NCBI GenBank assembly: GCA_030525525.1
Contig: JAUNEN010000011.1
Coordinates: 1-63,193 of the forward strand
Direction of reading: 5' to 3'
DNA length: 63,193 bases
DNA from: Erysipelotrichaceae bacterium
GTDB lineage: Bacteria; Bacillota_I; Bacilli_A; Erysipelotrichales; Erysipelotrichaceae
The notes beneath the pieces are model-generated. The model was not told the DNA's origin and made no database searches. It saw only the letters and a program-made list of their open reading frames with translations. Below are positions 52,125 through 60,492 of the stretch, in pieces (positions within the stretch are counted from its first letter, which is position 1; each line of letters starts with the position of its first letter). Both the position numbers and the translations under genes were made by a program.

Positions 52125-52784
52125 ATGAGCGAAAAGAAAGAAAAGAAACAGAGTCTGTTTACCAGGCTGTTAGTTGAAAACCCTGTCTTCGGTCTGTATC
52201 TGGGTATCTGCTCGGCACTGGCAATCACAACCAACATCAACAATGCGATCGGTATGGGAATTGCCGTTACGATCGTATTGACACTGTCCAATATTCTCGT
52301 TTCATCGATCAGAAACCTGACACCGAATGACATTCACATTCCGGTATATATCGTCATCATCGCAACGCTTGTTACAATCGTCGGCATGGTGATTCAGGCA
52401 TATACACCTTCGCTGTATTCGGCACTCGGCGCGTTCATCGACCTGATCGTTGTCAACTGCATTATCCTGGGAAGAGCGGAAGCATTCGCTTCCATGAATC
52501 CGATCGGTCCTTCCATCCTTGACGGTCTGACCATGGGATTCTCCTATACACTCAGTATCCTGACAATGTCTTTCTTCAGACAGATCCTCGGTACAGGTGT
52601 TCTCTCACTTTCCAATCCGTTTACAAATGCGGAGATCTTCTCACTGAGACTGATCCCGGAAGGATTTGAACTTCCTTTCTTCAAAGAACAGTTCGGCGCA
52701 TTCATCACATTCGCATGTCTGGCAGCTGCTGTTTCCGCATACAAGACACATGTTGAAAATAAGGAGAAGAGTGCTGAATTATGA
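52125..52784 (+). CDS. rnfE: Rnf subunit E
   Basis: 219-residue membrane subunit, six helices. With RnfA it forms the inner membrane electron channel that holds a [2Fe-2S] centre between half-sites. The two cysteines are visible in LGICSALAITTN and IVVNCIILGRAEAFAS. GGAGG precedes ATG. The stop overlaps the rnfA start (ATGA). Confidence 0.95.
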   Translation: MSEKKEKKQSLFTRLLVENPVFGLYLGICSALAITTNINNAIGMGIAVTIVLTLSNILVSSIRNLTPNDIHIPVYIVIIATLVTIVGMVIQAYTPSLYSALGAFIDLIVVNCIILGRAEAFASMNPIGPSILDGLTMGFSYTLSILTMSFFRQILGTGVLSLSNPFTNAEIFSLRLIPEGFELPFFKEQFGAFITFACLAAAVSAYKTHVENKEKSAEL

Positions 52785-53353
52785 ACCTGTTTACATTGTT
52801 CATCAGCGCAATGCTGATCAATAACATTATTCTTTCCAAATTCATCGGCATGTGCCCGTTCATGGGTGTTTCCACAAAGATGGAATCTGCCGTCGGTATG
52901 GGTCTTGCGGTTATCTTCGTTGTCTTCTGTGCTTCGGTTCTGTCGTACGGTCTCTACTATGCGGTTCTTGAACCGTTGCATCTGGAATACATGAAGCTGA
53001 TCTGCTTCATCCTCGTCATTGCGGCATTCGTTCAGTTTGTCGAACTGTTCATCAAAAAGAACAGTCCGTCCCTGTATAAGCAGCTGGGTATCTATCTGCC
53101 TCTGATCACAACAAACTGTGCAGTTCTCTACGTCGCTCTCGACAACATCACACAGGAATACTCCCTGATTGAAACAATCGTCAACTCAATCGGTGTTCCG
53201 GCCGGATTCATGCTGATGCTGTGCATCTTCTCAACCATCCGTGAACGCTTAAGAGGAAACGATGTTCCCGAAGCATTCCAGGGAAATCCGATCGCATTCA
53301 TTATCGCTGCAATTATGGCTCTTGCTTTCTCGTCACTTGCGGGATTGGTATAA
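52781..53353 (+). CDS. rnfA: Rnf subunit A
   Basis: 190-residue membrane subunit, related to RnfE but with inverted orientation. Cluster cysteines are in KFIGMCPFMGVST and LITTNCAVLYVAL. Start LFISAMLINNIILSKF is typical. Normal length. Followed 3 bases later by a small Cys-rich membrane gene. Confidence 0.95.
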   Translation: MNLFTLFISAMLINNIILSKFIGMCPFMGVSTKMESAVGMGLAVIFVVFCASVLSYGLYYAVLEPLHLEYMKLICFILVIAAFVQFVELFIKKNSPSLYKQLGIYLPLITTNCAVLYVALDNITQEYSLIETIVNSIGVPAGFMLMLCIFSTIRERLRGNDVPEAFQGNPIAFIIAAIMALAFSSLAGLV

Positions 53354-53356
53354 GCC

Positions 53357-53554
53357 ATGCAGACGATCGTTGCAATTCTGATTGTACTGGTCCTGGTCGG
53401 ACTGAACGGTTTTCTCTACATCCGGAACAGACAGACGCCTGTTCCGGAAGGATGTGAAAATCTGAAGCCGGATTGTGCCGCATGCGGTATCGGGGACTGT
53501 GCACTCAGAGCAAAGTTTATGGAAATGAAAGAGGAAGAACATGGAGATCATTAA
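53357..53554 (+). CDS. Small Cys-rich membrane protein between rnfA and rnfB
   Basis: 65 residues. One N-terminal membrane helix (IVAILIVLVLVGLNGFLYI), then Cys33, Cys40, Cys43, Cys48 in EGCENLKPDCAACGIGDCALR and an acidic tail. The C-x2-C-x4-C spacing is the same as in the RnfB cluster domain (48-51-56). It could ligate an iron-sulfur cluster on the cytoplasmic side. No family is recognised with certainty. No good Shine-Dalgarno, so translation is likely coupled to rnfA. It overlaps rnfB by 14 bases. Confidence 0.75.
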   Translation: MQTIVAILIVLVLVGLNGFLYIRNRQTPVPEGCENLKPDCAACGIGDCALRAKFMEMKEEEHGDH

Positions 53555-53822
53555 AGCAGTATTATTGATGCTTGTTCTCGGTGCAGTGATCGGTATTCTT
53601 CTCGGAATTGCGAGTGTCAAGCTCTATGTCGAAGAAGATCACAGAGTCGAGGATGTTCTGGCAATGCTGCCGGGATACAACTGCGGCGGATGCGGAAACC
53701 CCGGATGTGCCGGTATGGCTGCCAAGCTTGTTGAAGGCGAAAGCACAATCGACAAGTGCAAGCCCTGCAAGGCTGATGCAAAGGCAGCTATCGTTGCTTA
53801 TCTGAAAGAGCACGCTGCATAA
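53541..53822 (+). CDS. rnfB: Short RnfB (membrane helix plus cluster domain only)
   Basis: 93 residues. A membrane helix (about 5-27) is followed by the RnfB-type four-cysteine domain CGGCGNPGCAGMAAKL (Cys48, 51, 56) with Cys73 in DKCKPC. Usual RnfB proteins have 170-450 residues because of two or more ferredoxin-like [4Fe-4S] pairs after this domain; they are missing. The region after the stop carries a terminator, and no other frame continues the gene, so it is not a simple frameshift. It would need a partner for ferredoxin docking. Confidence 0.85.
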   Translation: MEIIKAVLLMLVLGAVIGILLGIASVKLYVEEDHRVEDVLAMLPGYNCGGCGNPGCAGMAAKLVEGESTIDKCKPCKADAKAAIVAYLKEHAA

Positions 53823-53834
53823 AGAATCTGATGA

Positions 53835-53879
53835 AAAGATGGCGAGGAGGCTGAATCCGAAACCATCTTTTTTTCTTTC
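53835..53879 (+). terminator. Terminator of the rnf operon
   Basis: AAGATGG (53837-53843) pairs with CCATCTT (53864-53870), then TTTTTCTTTC. Confidence 0.8.
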
Positions 53880-53997
53880 TGAAATTGTTTCACGGAAATA
53901 TACAAAGTGTGGGATAATGGAAAACGTCCGCTGTCGGAAAATGAAACTCATAGATCATTTTTTCTTCCCTGAAGCAGCGGTCTCAAGGAGATTTTTT

Positions 53998-55335
53998 ATG
54001 AAGAAGAGAGAACGGCTCGGCAGCAGGCTGGGTTTTATTATGCTGTCTGCAGGATGTGCAATCGGATGCGGCAATGTCTGGAAATTCCCGTGGATGTGCG
54101 GGGAATACGGCGGCGGCAGCTTCATGGTGATGTACTTCCTGTTTCTTCTGATCCTCGGCTTGCCGGTACTGACGATGGAGTTTTCGGTAGGCAGAGCTGC
54201 TCAGAGCAGTCCGGTTCACATGTATCAGAAGCTGCAGAAACCGGGAGGAAAATGGGGACTGTTCGGCTATGTCTGCCTGCTTGGCAACATTGCCCTGATG
54301 GCATTCTATTGTGTCGTATCCGGCTGGATTCTTTACTACTTTTATAAATTCGCAGTCGGAGATACTGCTTCGCTTGGATTTGTATCCATGATTCAGAATC
54401 CGAAAATCAATGTGATTTCACTCTTCATCACCGTTGCGGCAGCATTCATCATTCTCAGCTTCAATCTGCAAAGCGGGCTGGAGAGGATTACGAAAGTCAT
54501 GATGATCACGCTGATGATTCTGATGTGCGTTCTTGCCGTGCACAGCCTCAGCCTGCCCGGTGCGAAGGAAGGACTGAAGTTCTATCTGGTTCCCGATTTC
54601 TCCAAAATCAGTCTGAAAACAGCAGTCGGCGCCATGAACCAGGCATTCTTCACGCTTTCCGTCGGCATGGGTTCCATGGCAATATTCGGCAGCTATATTG
54701 ACAAGAAATGCAGGCTCACAACCGAAGCGCTCAATGTCATTCTGCTTGATACGATGGTTGCGGTGATTGCCGGACTGATCATGTTTCCGGCATGCTTCAC
54801 ATATGGCGTGGAAGTGAATTCCGGACCGAGCCTTCTGTTTGATACCATGGCAACCGTTTTTGGCAATATGGCGATGGGCAGATGGTGGGGCATGCTGTTC
54901 TTCCTCTTCATGGTGTTTGCGGCAATGTCAACTGTACTGGGTGTCTGTGAGAACATCCTTGCGATGGTCAGAGAGATGACCGGCTGGGACAGACCGAAGG
55001 GCTGTATCGTCTGCGCAGTGATGATATTTACGCTCGGCTTAACGACGGCACTTGGCTTCAGCGTGATTCATTTCGAACCGTTTGCGCCGGGCAGCTCATG
55101 GCTTGATTTCTGGGATTTCATTGTTTCAACCAATATTCTTCCGCTCGGCTCATTATTGCTTGCACTGTTCTGCTGCAATGATGCCGGATGGGGCTGGGAT
55201 CATTTTGTAACCGAAGCAAATGAAGGAAAGGGAATGAAGGTGAAGGAATGGATGAAACCGCTGTTTCGCTGTGTTGTTCCGATTGTCATCGCATTTGTTT
55301 ATATATATGGTCTCTTCACCTTCAAGTGGCATTGA
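53998..55335 (+). CDS. Sodium-dependent NSS-family (SNF) transporter
   Basis: 445-residue Na+-coupled amino acid or amine importer. Marks: RLGFIMLSAGCAIGCGNVWKFPW (the unwound helix 1 and sodium site), YGGGSFMVMYF, GLPVLTMEFSVG, and a later MNQAFFTLSVGMGSMAIFGSY. The 11-helix layout, shorter than 12-helix neurotransmitter carriers, is usual in bacteria. ATG 53998 follows TCAAGGAGA; the longer frame from 53839 overlaps the rnf terminator. The substrate cannot be assigned. Confidence 0.93.
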   Translation: MKKRERLGSRLGFIMLSAGCAIGCGNVWKFPWMCGEYGGGSFMVMYFLFLLILGLPVLTMEFSVGRAAQSSPVHMYQKLQKPGGKWGLFGYVCLLGNIALMAFYCVVSGWILYYFYKFAVGDTASLGFVSMIQNPKINVISLFITVAAAFIILSFNLQSGLERITKVMMITLMILMCVLAVHSLSLPGAKEGLKFYLVPDFSKISLKTAVGAMNQAFFTLSVGMGSMAIFGSYIDKKCRLTTEALNVILLDTMVAVIAGLIMFPACFTYGVEVNSGPSLLFDTMATVFGNMAMGRWWGMLFFLFMVFAAMSTVLGVCENILAMVREMTGWDRPKGCIVCAVMIFTLGLTTALGFSVIHFEPFAPGSSWLDFWDFIVSTNILPLGSLLLALFCCNDAGWGWDHFVTEANEGKGMKVKEWMKPLFRCVVPIVIAFVYIYGLFTFKWH

Positions 55336-55344
55336 TCTTTCAGC

Positions 55345-55376
55345 CAAAGACAGTCTTCACGGGCTGTCTTTTTGTA
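55345..55376 (+). terminator. Terminator of the NSS transporter gene
   Basis: AAGACAG (55347-55353) pairs with CTGTCTT (55364-55370), then TTTGTATG. Confidence 0.82.
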
Positions 55377-55514
55377 TGCAAAATCGTTAAAAATGCAGTC
55401 TGTGACTGCAAATTCATATATCCGATTGTCTGTGAATGTTTTAAAATAAATACAGGAATGAAATACAGTTTCATAACATAATACTGATCGGCTTACGATT
55501 TAACAGGAGGTTAT

Positions 55515-57542
55515 ATGGCTGATAAAGAAAAGGCTGTCAAAAAGACTGCAGCGAAGAAACCGGCTGAGAAGAAAACAGCTGTGAAGAAGACTGCTGCGAA
55601 AAAAGGCGCAGTGAAAAAGACAGCGAAGAAAACCGAACAGCCCCTTGATCCGGTATTCCTGACAGGATTTGACCGCTATCTGATCAACGCGGGAAGAGAC
55701 TATAAGGTTTATAAGAAAATGGGTGCGCATCATGCGGTTCATGAAGGCAGAAACGGTATGCATTTTGCTGTATGGGCACCGCATGCAAAGGCAGTTTCGA
55801 TCGTCTGCGACAGAAACGGATGGAATCCGAGTGCGAACTATATGCTGCCGCTGGAACAAAGCGGAGTCTATGAAGGATTCATTCCTGAAATGGGATACGG
55901 TGAACTCTACAAATTCGCAATCGAAACAAAGAACGGGGACATTCTTTACAAAGCTGACCCGTATGCATTCTCGGCGGAATTCCGTCCCGGCACAGCTTCC
56001 AAGACAGCTGATATCGACGGATATAACTGGTCTGATGAAAAGTGGATGAGCGAGCGTGCGAAAAAGAGCACATTTGCCGAGCCGATGGCGATCTATGAAT
56101 GCCATCTCGGATCATGGTTCAAGAATGACAATACCGATTACAAAGACGGTTTCCTGAACTATACACAGTATGCAAAGGAACTTGTTGATTATTGCGGATA
56201 CATGGGCTATACACATGTTGAGCTCATGGGCATTGCCGAATATCCGTTTGACGGCTCCTGGGGCTATCAGGTAACCGGATATTATGCACCGACAAGCAGA
56301 TACGGCGAACCGAAGGAATTCATGTATCTGGTCGACTATCTGCATCAGCATAACATCGGTGTCATCCTCGACTGGGTACCTGCCCACTTCCCGAGAGACG
56401 CCCATGGACTGGCTGACTTTGATGGCGAAGCTTTATATGAATATGCAGATCCGAGAATGGGCGAACATCCTGACTGGGGTACCAAGTGCTTTGACTACTC
56501 CAAGCCGGAAGTTCTCAACTTCATGATCGGCAATGCGCTGTACTGGTATGATGAATATCATATCGACGGACTGCGTGTGGATGCAGTTGCGTCAATGCTG
56601 TATCTTGACTACGGCCGCAAGGAAGGTCAGTGGGTTCCGAACAAATACGGCGGAAACGGAAATCTTGATGCAATGGAATTCTTCAAGCATCTGAACTCTG
56701 TCATCCGCGGCCGCAAGGACGGAACAATCATCATCGCTGAAGAATCAACCGCATGGCCGAAGGTTACGGCAGCACCTGAAGATGACGGTCTCGGATTCAC
56801 ATACAAGTGGAACATGGGCTGGATGCATGACTTCCTGGATTACATGAAGCTTGATCCGTTCTTCCGCAAGGACAACCACAACAAGATGACATTCGGCATG
56901 AGCTATGCGACAAGTGAAAAATACATCCTTGTTCTTTCCCATGACGAAGTCGTTCACCTGAAGTGTTCGATGATCAACAAGATGCCGGGATTTGAAGTTG
57001 ACAAGTTTGCCAACCTCAAGTGCGGATATCTGTTCATGTTCGGTCATGCCGGCAAGAAGCTCTTGTTCATGGGACAGGATTTTGCACAGTATCATGAATG
57101 GGATGAAAAGGTGCAGCTTGACTGGTGGTTATGCGATGAGCCTCTGAACAAGAGCGTTCAGAACTTCATGAGAGACCTTCTGCACATGTATACGAAGTAT
57201 CCGGCAATGTACAGGCTGGATGATTCCTGGGATGGCTTCAGATGGGTGAATGCGGATGACTCCGCAAGAAGCATTTTCTCCTTCATCAGAAGAGACGGAA
57301 CAAATAAGAACAGTCTGCTGTTTGTTGTCAACTTCACACCGATGGAGCGTGCCGACTACATGGTCGGTGCTCCGAAGAAGGGCAGATATACATTGATCTT
57401 CGACCAGGATGGCGAAGTGACAAAGGAATCCGGCAAGAAGACAATCTACTCTGCGAAACAGGGCGAATGCGACGGTCAGCCGTACAGAATTGAATACAAG
57501 CTGCCGCCGTACGGATGCGCTGTCTTCAAGTTCAACGAATAA
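55515..57542 (+). CDS. glgB: 1,4-alpha-glucan branching enzyme with lysine-rich N-terminal tail
   Basis: GH13 branching enzyme, 675 residues, cytoplasmic. After an N-terminal CBM48 region (HFAVWAPHAKAVSIVCDRNGW), the catalytic barrel has region I GVILDWVPAHFPRDAHGL, nucleophile Asp in DGLRVDAVASMLYLDYGR, acid Glu in IIAEESTAWP and SHDEVVH. The site that usually reads HGKGS reads HLKCS here. Residues 1-42 are a Lys/Ala/Thr-rich tail (KKTAAKKPAEKKTAVKKTA and onward) that is not part of the fold. No glgC/glgA/glgP are near. Strong ribosome binding site AGGAGG. Confidence 0.93.
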   Translation: MADKEKAVKKTAAKKPAEKKTAVKKTAAKKGAVKKTAKKTEQPLDPVFLTGFDRYLINAGRDYKVYKKMGAHHAVHEGRNGMHFAVWAPHAKAVSIVCDRNGWNPSANYMLPLEQSGVYEGFIPEMGYGELYKFAIETKNGDILYKADPYAFSAEFRPGTASKTADIDGYNWSDEKWMSERAKKSTFAEPMAIYECHLGSWFKNDNTDYKDGFLNYTQYAKELVDYCGYMGYTHVELMGIAEYPFDGSWGYQVTGYYAPTSRYGEPKEFMYLVDYLHQHNIGVILDWVPAHFPRDAHGLADFDGEALYEYADPRMGEHPDWGTKCFDYSKPEVLNFMIGNALYWYDEYHIDGLRVDAVASMLYLDYGRKEGQWVPNKYGGNGNLDAMEFFKHLNSVIRGRKDGTIIIAEESTAWPKVTAAPEDDGLGFTYKWNMGWMHDFLDYMKLDPFFRKDNHNKMTFGMSYATSEKYILVLSHDEVVHLKCSMINKMPGFEVDKFANLKCGYLFMFGHAGKKLLFMGQDFAQYHEWDEKVQLDWWLCDEPLNKSVQNFMRDLLHMYTKYPAMYRLDDSWDGFRWVNADDSARSIFSFIRRDGTNKNSLLFVVNFTPMERADYMVGAPKKGRYTLIFDQDGEVTKESGKKTIYSAKQGECDGQPYRIEYKLPPYGCAVFKFNE

Positions 57543-57559
57543 TTCATTTCACATCATAG

Positions 57560-57589
57560 AGGCTGAGTTGAGTGCTCAGCCTTTTTTCA
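57560..57589 (+). terminator. Terminator of glgB
   Basis: GGCTGAG (57561-57567) pairs with CTCAGCC (57575-57581), then TTTTTTCATG. Confidence 0.85.
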
Positions 57590-57723
57590 TGCATGCCAGA
57601 TTTCTGAAACAGACAGAAAAAACTGGTAATAAGTACAGGTTTGAACAAAAAAACGTTCCGGAAAATGATACGAATAGCGGCTGGATCAATCTCGGTGTAA
57701 AATGAATTCAGAGGAGAGAGCTT

Positions 57724-59178
57724 ATGAATGATGAGAAAAAGCTGAAGATGCTTCAGGAATATAAAGAATGGGCACTTTCTCAGAAAGGGGAAGGCTACAC
57801 ACTCAGCTTTTACCGGGATAAATATGATCATATCAGCGTCTCGACTGATTATGCCGAAGGTACGGTTGCTTTTTATCCGCTTGATAATTTCAATGTCGTT
57901 GAGATGAGCGTCGTCAATAAAATCACGACCGAAGCCGTATTCTATCTGCATTTTGAGCTGAAGGATATGGATCATGCCAAAGGTCTGTTTGAAGAGATGA
58001 TCTCGGCTGTCAGAAAGCAGGAAACATCCCGTTCAATCAAAGTATTGCTCTGCTGCTCAAGCGGTATTACAACCCATTACTTTCTGGAAAAACTCAGAAA
58101 TGCAAATGAGCTGCTGAATCTGGATATGGAGTTTGATGCGGTCTCATACAATAACCTGTACGTCAAAGGCTATGACAAGGATGTTGTACTGCTGGCTCCT
58201 CAGATTGCATTTGAACTCGACAAGGTTTCTGAGATTCTTTCCGAAAAAATCGTCAAGGCAGTTCCGACGTCGATTTTCGGTGCCTATGATGTCAGCGGTT
58301 TGATCCGTTTTGTCAGAAACGTGATCAATGAAACCGAACGGCAGAAAAAGGAAAAGATGCTGCCGGCGGAGAGGATGGAGTTCAAAAACACACCGCGCAT
58401 GCTGATCATATCGATCATAGTCGAATATGCATCGATCCGTTTTGTCTACCGCATTTATGATGCCGGCACGGTTACCCATCAGGATGAAGTCATCAAGCAG
58501 AGATTTGAGATTCTCGACCTTGAAGATATGCTTGACTGGGAATTTGCAAGATTTCCGGGAATCGAAGTCATCTGCATCAATTCACCGGGCGTGTTTGTGA
58601 ACGGACATATGACCTTCCGCTCAGCCGGAATCTATGATGTGGATGTCGCTTCCATGTTCAAAGACAAATACGGAAAGAACTTCCTCTTCGTCAATGACGC
58701 AAATGCGATGGCACTCGGCTGTTACGGCCTGCAGAAAAAGACAAGAAATCTCAGTTTCTATTTCCATCCGCATGCGGCCAGAACGGCAGGCGTCGGCAAT
58801 GTGGTCAACGGGCAGCTTTATACCGGACAGTGCAACCTTGCCGGAGAAATGCAGTATCTCCACAAGATCATCAACTACAGCAAAGAGCCCGATGAACTGC
58901 TCAAAACGCCGGAAGGCACGCTGGAGATTGTTGCCAAATATCTGATTTCAATTATCGCGACATTCGATCCCGAACAGATCGTGATTTCCTGTGACATGGT
59001 CTATGACCTCAACATGCTGAGGCAGGAGATTGCAAAGGTTGTTCAGGAAGCATATATTCCCGAACTGATCAAAGTCGATGATGTGATCGAATATATGTTT
59101 GTCGGCGGTATGATGATCTGCGTACAGGAACTCTCAAAGCAGAGGATGAACCATGTACCTGATCTTATGGATGTATAA
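57724..59178 (+). CDS. PTS EIIB-like / ROK-like fusion protein
   Basis: 484 residues in three parts. Residues 1-100: unassigned N-terminal domain. Residues 104-200: fold and motif of the lactose/cellobiose EIIB class, with VLLCCSSGITTHYF giving Cys111 in the C-x-x-G phosphorylation loop. Residues 225-470: ROK-like kinase/repressor fold, with FVNDANAMALGCYG (Asp325) and GVGNVVNGQLYTGQCNLAGEMQYL, but without the N-terminal DxGGT phosphate loop and without the ROK zinc cysteines. It has no helix-turn-helix. Kinase activity is therefore doubtful; a sugar-phosphorylation sensor is a better guess. Start ATG 57724 follows AGAGGAG. Confidence 0.75.
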   Translation: MNDEKKLKMLQEYKEWALSQKGEGYTLSFYRDKYDHISVSTDYAEGTVAFYPLDNFNVVEMSVVNKITTEAVFYLHFELKDMDHAKGLFEEMISAVRKQETSRSIKVLLCCSSGITTHYFLEKLRNANELLNLDMEFDAVSYNNLYVKGYDKDVVLLAPQIAFELDKVSEILSEKIVKAVPTSIFGAYDVSGLIRFVRNVINETERQKKEKMLPAERMEFKNTPRMLIISIIVEYASIRFVYRIYDAGTVTHQDEVIKQRFEILDLEDMLDWEFARFPGIEVICINSPGVFVNGHMTFRSAGIYDVDVASMFKDKYGKNFLFVNDANAMALGCYGLQKKTRNLSFYFHPHAARTAGVGNVVNGQLYTGQCNLAGEMQYLHKIINYSKEPDELLKTPEGTLEIVAKYLISIIATFDPEQIVISCDMVYDLNMLRQEIAKVVQEAYIPELIKVDDVIEYMFVGGMMICVQELSKQRMNHVPDLMDV

Positions 59179-59195
59179 GAAATAAGCAAGAAATG

Positions 59196-59233
59196 AAGAC
59201 CGGATTCATGATGATTTTATCCGGTCTTTTTGA
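59196..59233 (+). terminator. Terminator after the EIIB-ROK gene
   Basis: AAGACCGGAT (59196-59205) pairs with ATCCGGTCTT (59219-59228), then TTTGATAAC. Confidence 0.85.
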
Positions 59234-59251
59234 TAACAGGGGGAACAAATC

Positions 59252-60286
59252 ATGCAGAAAGAAATGACTGAAAAGGGCAGGCTTCTGAATGAAAAAGGTG
59301 AACTGAACGAAGCCGGCTACGCAACATCACTGATCAAGGATTACTGCCGCCGCGATATCAAAGCAAATTCACTCAGAATCAAGGAATGGGATTATTATCT
59401 CATCTATGATGATAATTACGGTCTGGCTCTGACTGTCTCGGATAACTCATATATGGGCTTGATGAGCGTGTCATGGATTGACTTCAATGCGCCATGTGAA
59501 ACGACAAAAAGCGAAATCATCCTGATGCCCAAAGGCAGAACAAACCTTCCGGCAACAAGTGTCAGCGGCAATGTCGAATTCCATAATAAAAATCTGCACA
59601 TGCAGTTTAAAAACAACGGCCAGCAGAGACACCTGACTGTCAATTACCGCAATTTCATTGACGATAAAACACTGAGCGCAGACCTGATTCTTGATGATGT
59701 ACCGAAGGATTCCATGGTCATTGCAACACCATATAAAGAAGATCGCAAAGCCTTCTACTACAACCAGAAGATCAACTGCCTGAGAGCACAGGGCTATGTT
59801 TCTGTGGGAAATGAAGGATACCGGTTTGAAAGAACAAAAGCATTCGGCGTGCTTGACTGGGGCAGGGGTGTCTGGACCTACAGCAATACATGGTACTGGT
59901 CAAGCTTAAGCACAGAAGTGGGAGGAAAGAGATTCGGCTTCAACCTGGGCTATGGCTTTGGCGATACATCAAATGCAAGTGAGAATATGCTGTTTGTTGA
60001 CGGGATTGCCCATAAGCTTTCAGAGGTGACATTCAACATTCCGCTTAAGGAAGACGGCAGTGAGGATTACATGAAGCCATGGACGTTCACGTCTGATGAT
60101 AACCGTGTCAATCTGACCTTTGAGCCGATCATTGACAGAAGTGCACTCATCGATCTCAAACTTGTCTGTTCCGATCAGCATCAGGTGTTCGGGAGATTCT
60201 CGGGAACGGTGATTCTTGATGACGGCAGTCCGTTTGAACTGGAAAACCTCCTTGGCTTTGCCGAGAAGGTACATAACAAGTGGTGA
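59252..60286 (+). CDS. DUF2804 family protein
   Basis: 344-residue protein of the uncharacterised DUF2804 family. Recognisable blocks: KGRLLNEKGELNEAGY at the start, IKEWDYYLIYDDNYGLALTVSD, AFGVLDWGRGVWTYSNTWYWSS, and WTFTSDDNRVNLTFEP. The sequence is beta-rich, with Trp/Tyr clusters like lipocalin-type sheets. No signal peptide. A weak ribosome binding site, GGGGGAAC, precedes ATG. It follows the EIIB-ROK gene and may share its control. Function unknown. Confidence 0.82.
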   Translation: MQKEMTEKGRLLNEKGELNEAGYATSLIKDYCRRDIKANSLRIKEWDYYLIYDDNYGLALTVSDNSYMGLMSVSWIDFNAPCETTKSEIILMPKGRTNLPATSVSGNVEFHNKNLHMQFKNNGQQRHLTVNYRNFIDDKTLSADLILDDVPKDSMVIATPYKEDRKAFYYNQKINCLRAQGYVSVGNEGYRFERTKAFGVLDWGRGVWTYSNTWYWSSLSTEVGGKRFGFNLGYGFGDTSNASENMLFVDGIAHKLSEVTFNIPLKEDGSEDYMKPWTFTSDDNRVNLTFEPIIDRSALIDLKLVCSDQHQVFGRFSGTVILDDGSPFELENLLGFAEKVHNKW

Positions 60287-60289
60287 AGA

Positions 60290-60313
60290 AAAGCGGATCA
60301 TCCGCTTTTTCAT
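60290..60313 (+). terminator. Terminator of the DUF2804 gene
   Basis: AAGCGGAT (60291-60298) pairs with ATCCGCTT (60300-60307), then TTTC. Confidence 0.75.
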
Positions 60314-60435
60314 GTGAAGAGTGTGCTTCCGGACCGTGTCTGTGAACAGCATCTGCAAGTATGCTTTGTTCATTCATAATCAATCATGATTTGCTGAGAC
60401 ATCAGCGTATTTATTGTGCATCTGAAAAAAACAGC

Positions 60436-60478
60436 TCTAAAAAACAGAAATGAGCAGACACTGACGCATCTGCTCATT
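60436..60478 (-). terminator. Terminator of the CPBP gene
   Basis: AATGAGCAGA (60449-60458) pairs with TCTGCTCATT (60469-60478). On the minus strand it is followed by a T-rich stretch TCTGTTTTTTAG. Confidence 0.82.
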
Positions 60479-60492
60479 GTTTATAGTATTAC

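Noticed and set aside
53541-53997. Frameshift that truncates rnfB
   Set aside because: No continuing cysteine-rich frame exists after the stop, and a terminator follows within 20 bases.
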